A stretch of DNA of 7,585 nucleotides from an uncultured Bacteroidales bacterium. GTDB taxonomy: Bacteria > Bacteroidota > Bacteroidia > Bacteroidales > P3. This document shows positions 7,460 through 7,585 of this stretch, piece after piece; positions within the stretch are counted from its first letter, which is position 1; each line of letters begins with the position of its first letter. Under the pieces are notes generated by a model, which was not told the origin of the DNA, searched no databases, and saw only the letters and a list, made by a program, of their open reading frames with translations. The stretch covers positions 1-7,585 of the forward strand of contig CALEFF010000064.1 in assembly GCA_937876865.1 (NCBI GenBank), read 5' to 3'. The translations under genes were made by a program, and so were the position numbers.

Positions 7460-7564
7460 GTAAGAAAGAGAGAAAAAAAACAAAGAAATAATTAAAAAAA
7501 GCAAAGAAATAATTTTTTAAATCAAAGAAATATTTTTCTAAAACAAAGAAAAAAAAGAGCGACT
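7460..7564. repeat. Array of 21-bp repeats with core CAAAGAAA, upstream of the promoter
   Basis: CAAAGAAA begins at 7481, 7502, 7523 and 7544, exactly 21 bp apart each time. In three of the four copies the core is followed by an A/T tract (TAATTAAA, TAATTTTT or TATTTTTC). The unit at 7460-7480 (GTAAGAAAG...) is a degraded fifth copy in the same register, and TAAAGAAAT at 7418 also falls in phase, though that may be chance. Two helical turns of B-DNA are about 21 bp, so all cores and A/T tracts face the same side. The last copy runs into the terminator's U-tract at 7549-7556. The role is unknown; bent DNA or an array of protein sites upstream of the promoter are possible. Confidence 0.75.
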
Positions 7565-7585
7565 CTTTTGTTTGAGTCGCTCTTT
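7549..7585 (-). terminator. Intrinsic terminator of a minus-strand gene beyond the right edge
   Basis: AAAGAGCGACTC (7554-7565) and GAGTCGCTCTTT (7574-7585) form a perfect 12-bp stem with an 8-nt loop (7566-7573). Read on the minus strand, the hairpin is followed by a run of eight T (7549-7556), the classic U-tract. It would end a transcript entering from the right and so separates that gene from the adhesin. It could also work on the plus strand, but the sequence after 7585 is not visible. Confidence 0.85.

Noticed and set aside
7460..7564. CRISPR array
   Set aside because: The period of 21 bp is too short for repeat plus spacer, the intervening bases are similar A/T tracts, and there are no cas genes.

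Overview
The window looks like Bacteroidota (probably Bacteroidales) DNA. Three things point there: a surface lipoprotein with an acidic stretch after the lipobox cysteine, a giant secreted protein of alternating jelly-roll and fibronectin type III (FN3) domains, and a good Bacteroidota-type promoter (TTTG, 19 nt, TAnnTTTG) with an A/T-rich leader and no Shine-Dalgarno sequence. Every gene I can support is on the minus strand.

Right to left, which is the direction of transcription: the right edge (7549-7585) holds an intrinsic terminator for a minus-strand gene outside the window. Next comes a very AT-rich spacer with an array of 21-bp repeats (about 7460-7564), then the promoter at 7380-7410. 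The start codon at 7330 opens a clear signal peptide. The reading frame meets one TAA at 7163-7165, inside the first folded domain, and then stays open without another stop to 518. It encodes an N-terminal domain, seven jelly-roll domains alternating with eight FN3 domains, and the beginning of one more domain. Recognisable sequence stops at about 581, and the last ~20 codons run into AT-rich DNA that looks non-coding. No type IX secretion (T9SS) C-terminal sorting domain is present.

The left end (1-311) is the start of a separate minus-strand lipoprotein gene, a YncE/DUF5074-like beta-propeller of the kind that includes the cobalamin-binding BtuG proteins. It is about 50% GC by hand count, against roughly 33-40% in sampled lines of the giant gene and clearly lower in the spacers. 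The change falls near 390-400.

The most informative reading is a giant adhesin-like gene disabled at both ends, by a nonsense codon just after its secretion signal and by loss of its 3' end, while about 6.6 kb between stays open. The lesions could be recent inactivation or a silent allele, and the 3' side could be a rearrangement or an assembly join. I see no RNA genes, CRISPR arrays, transposases or phage genes.
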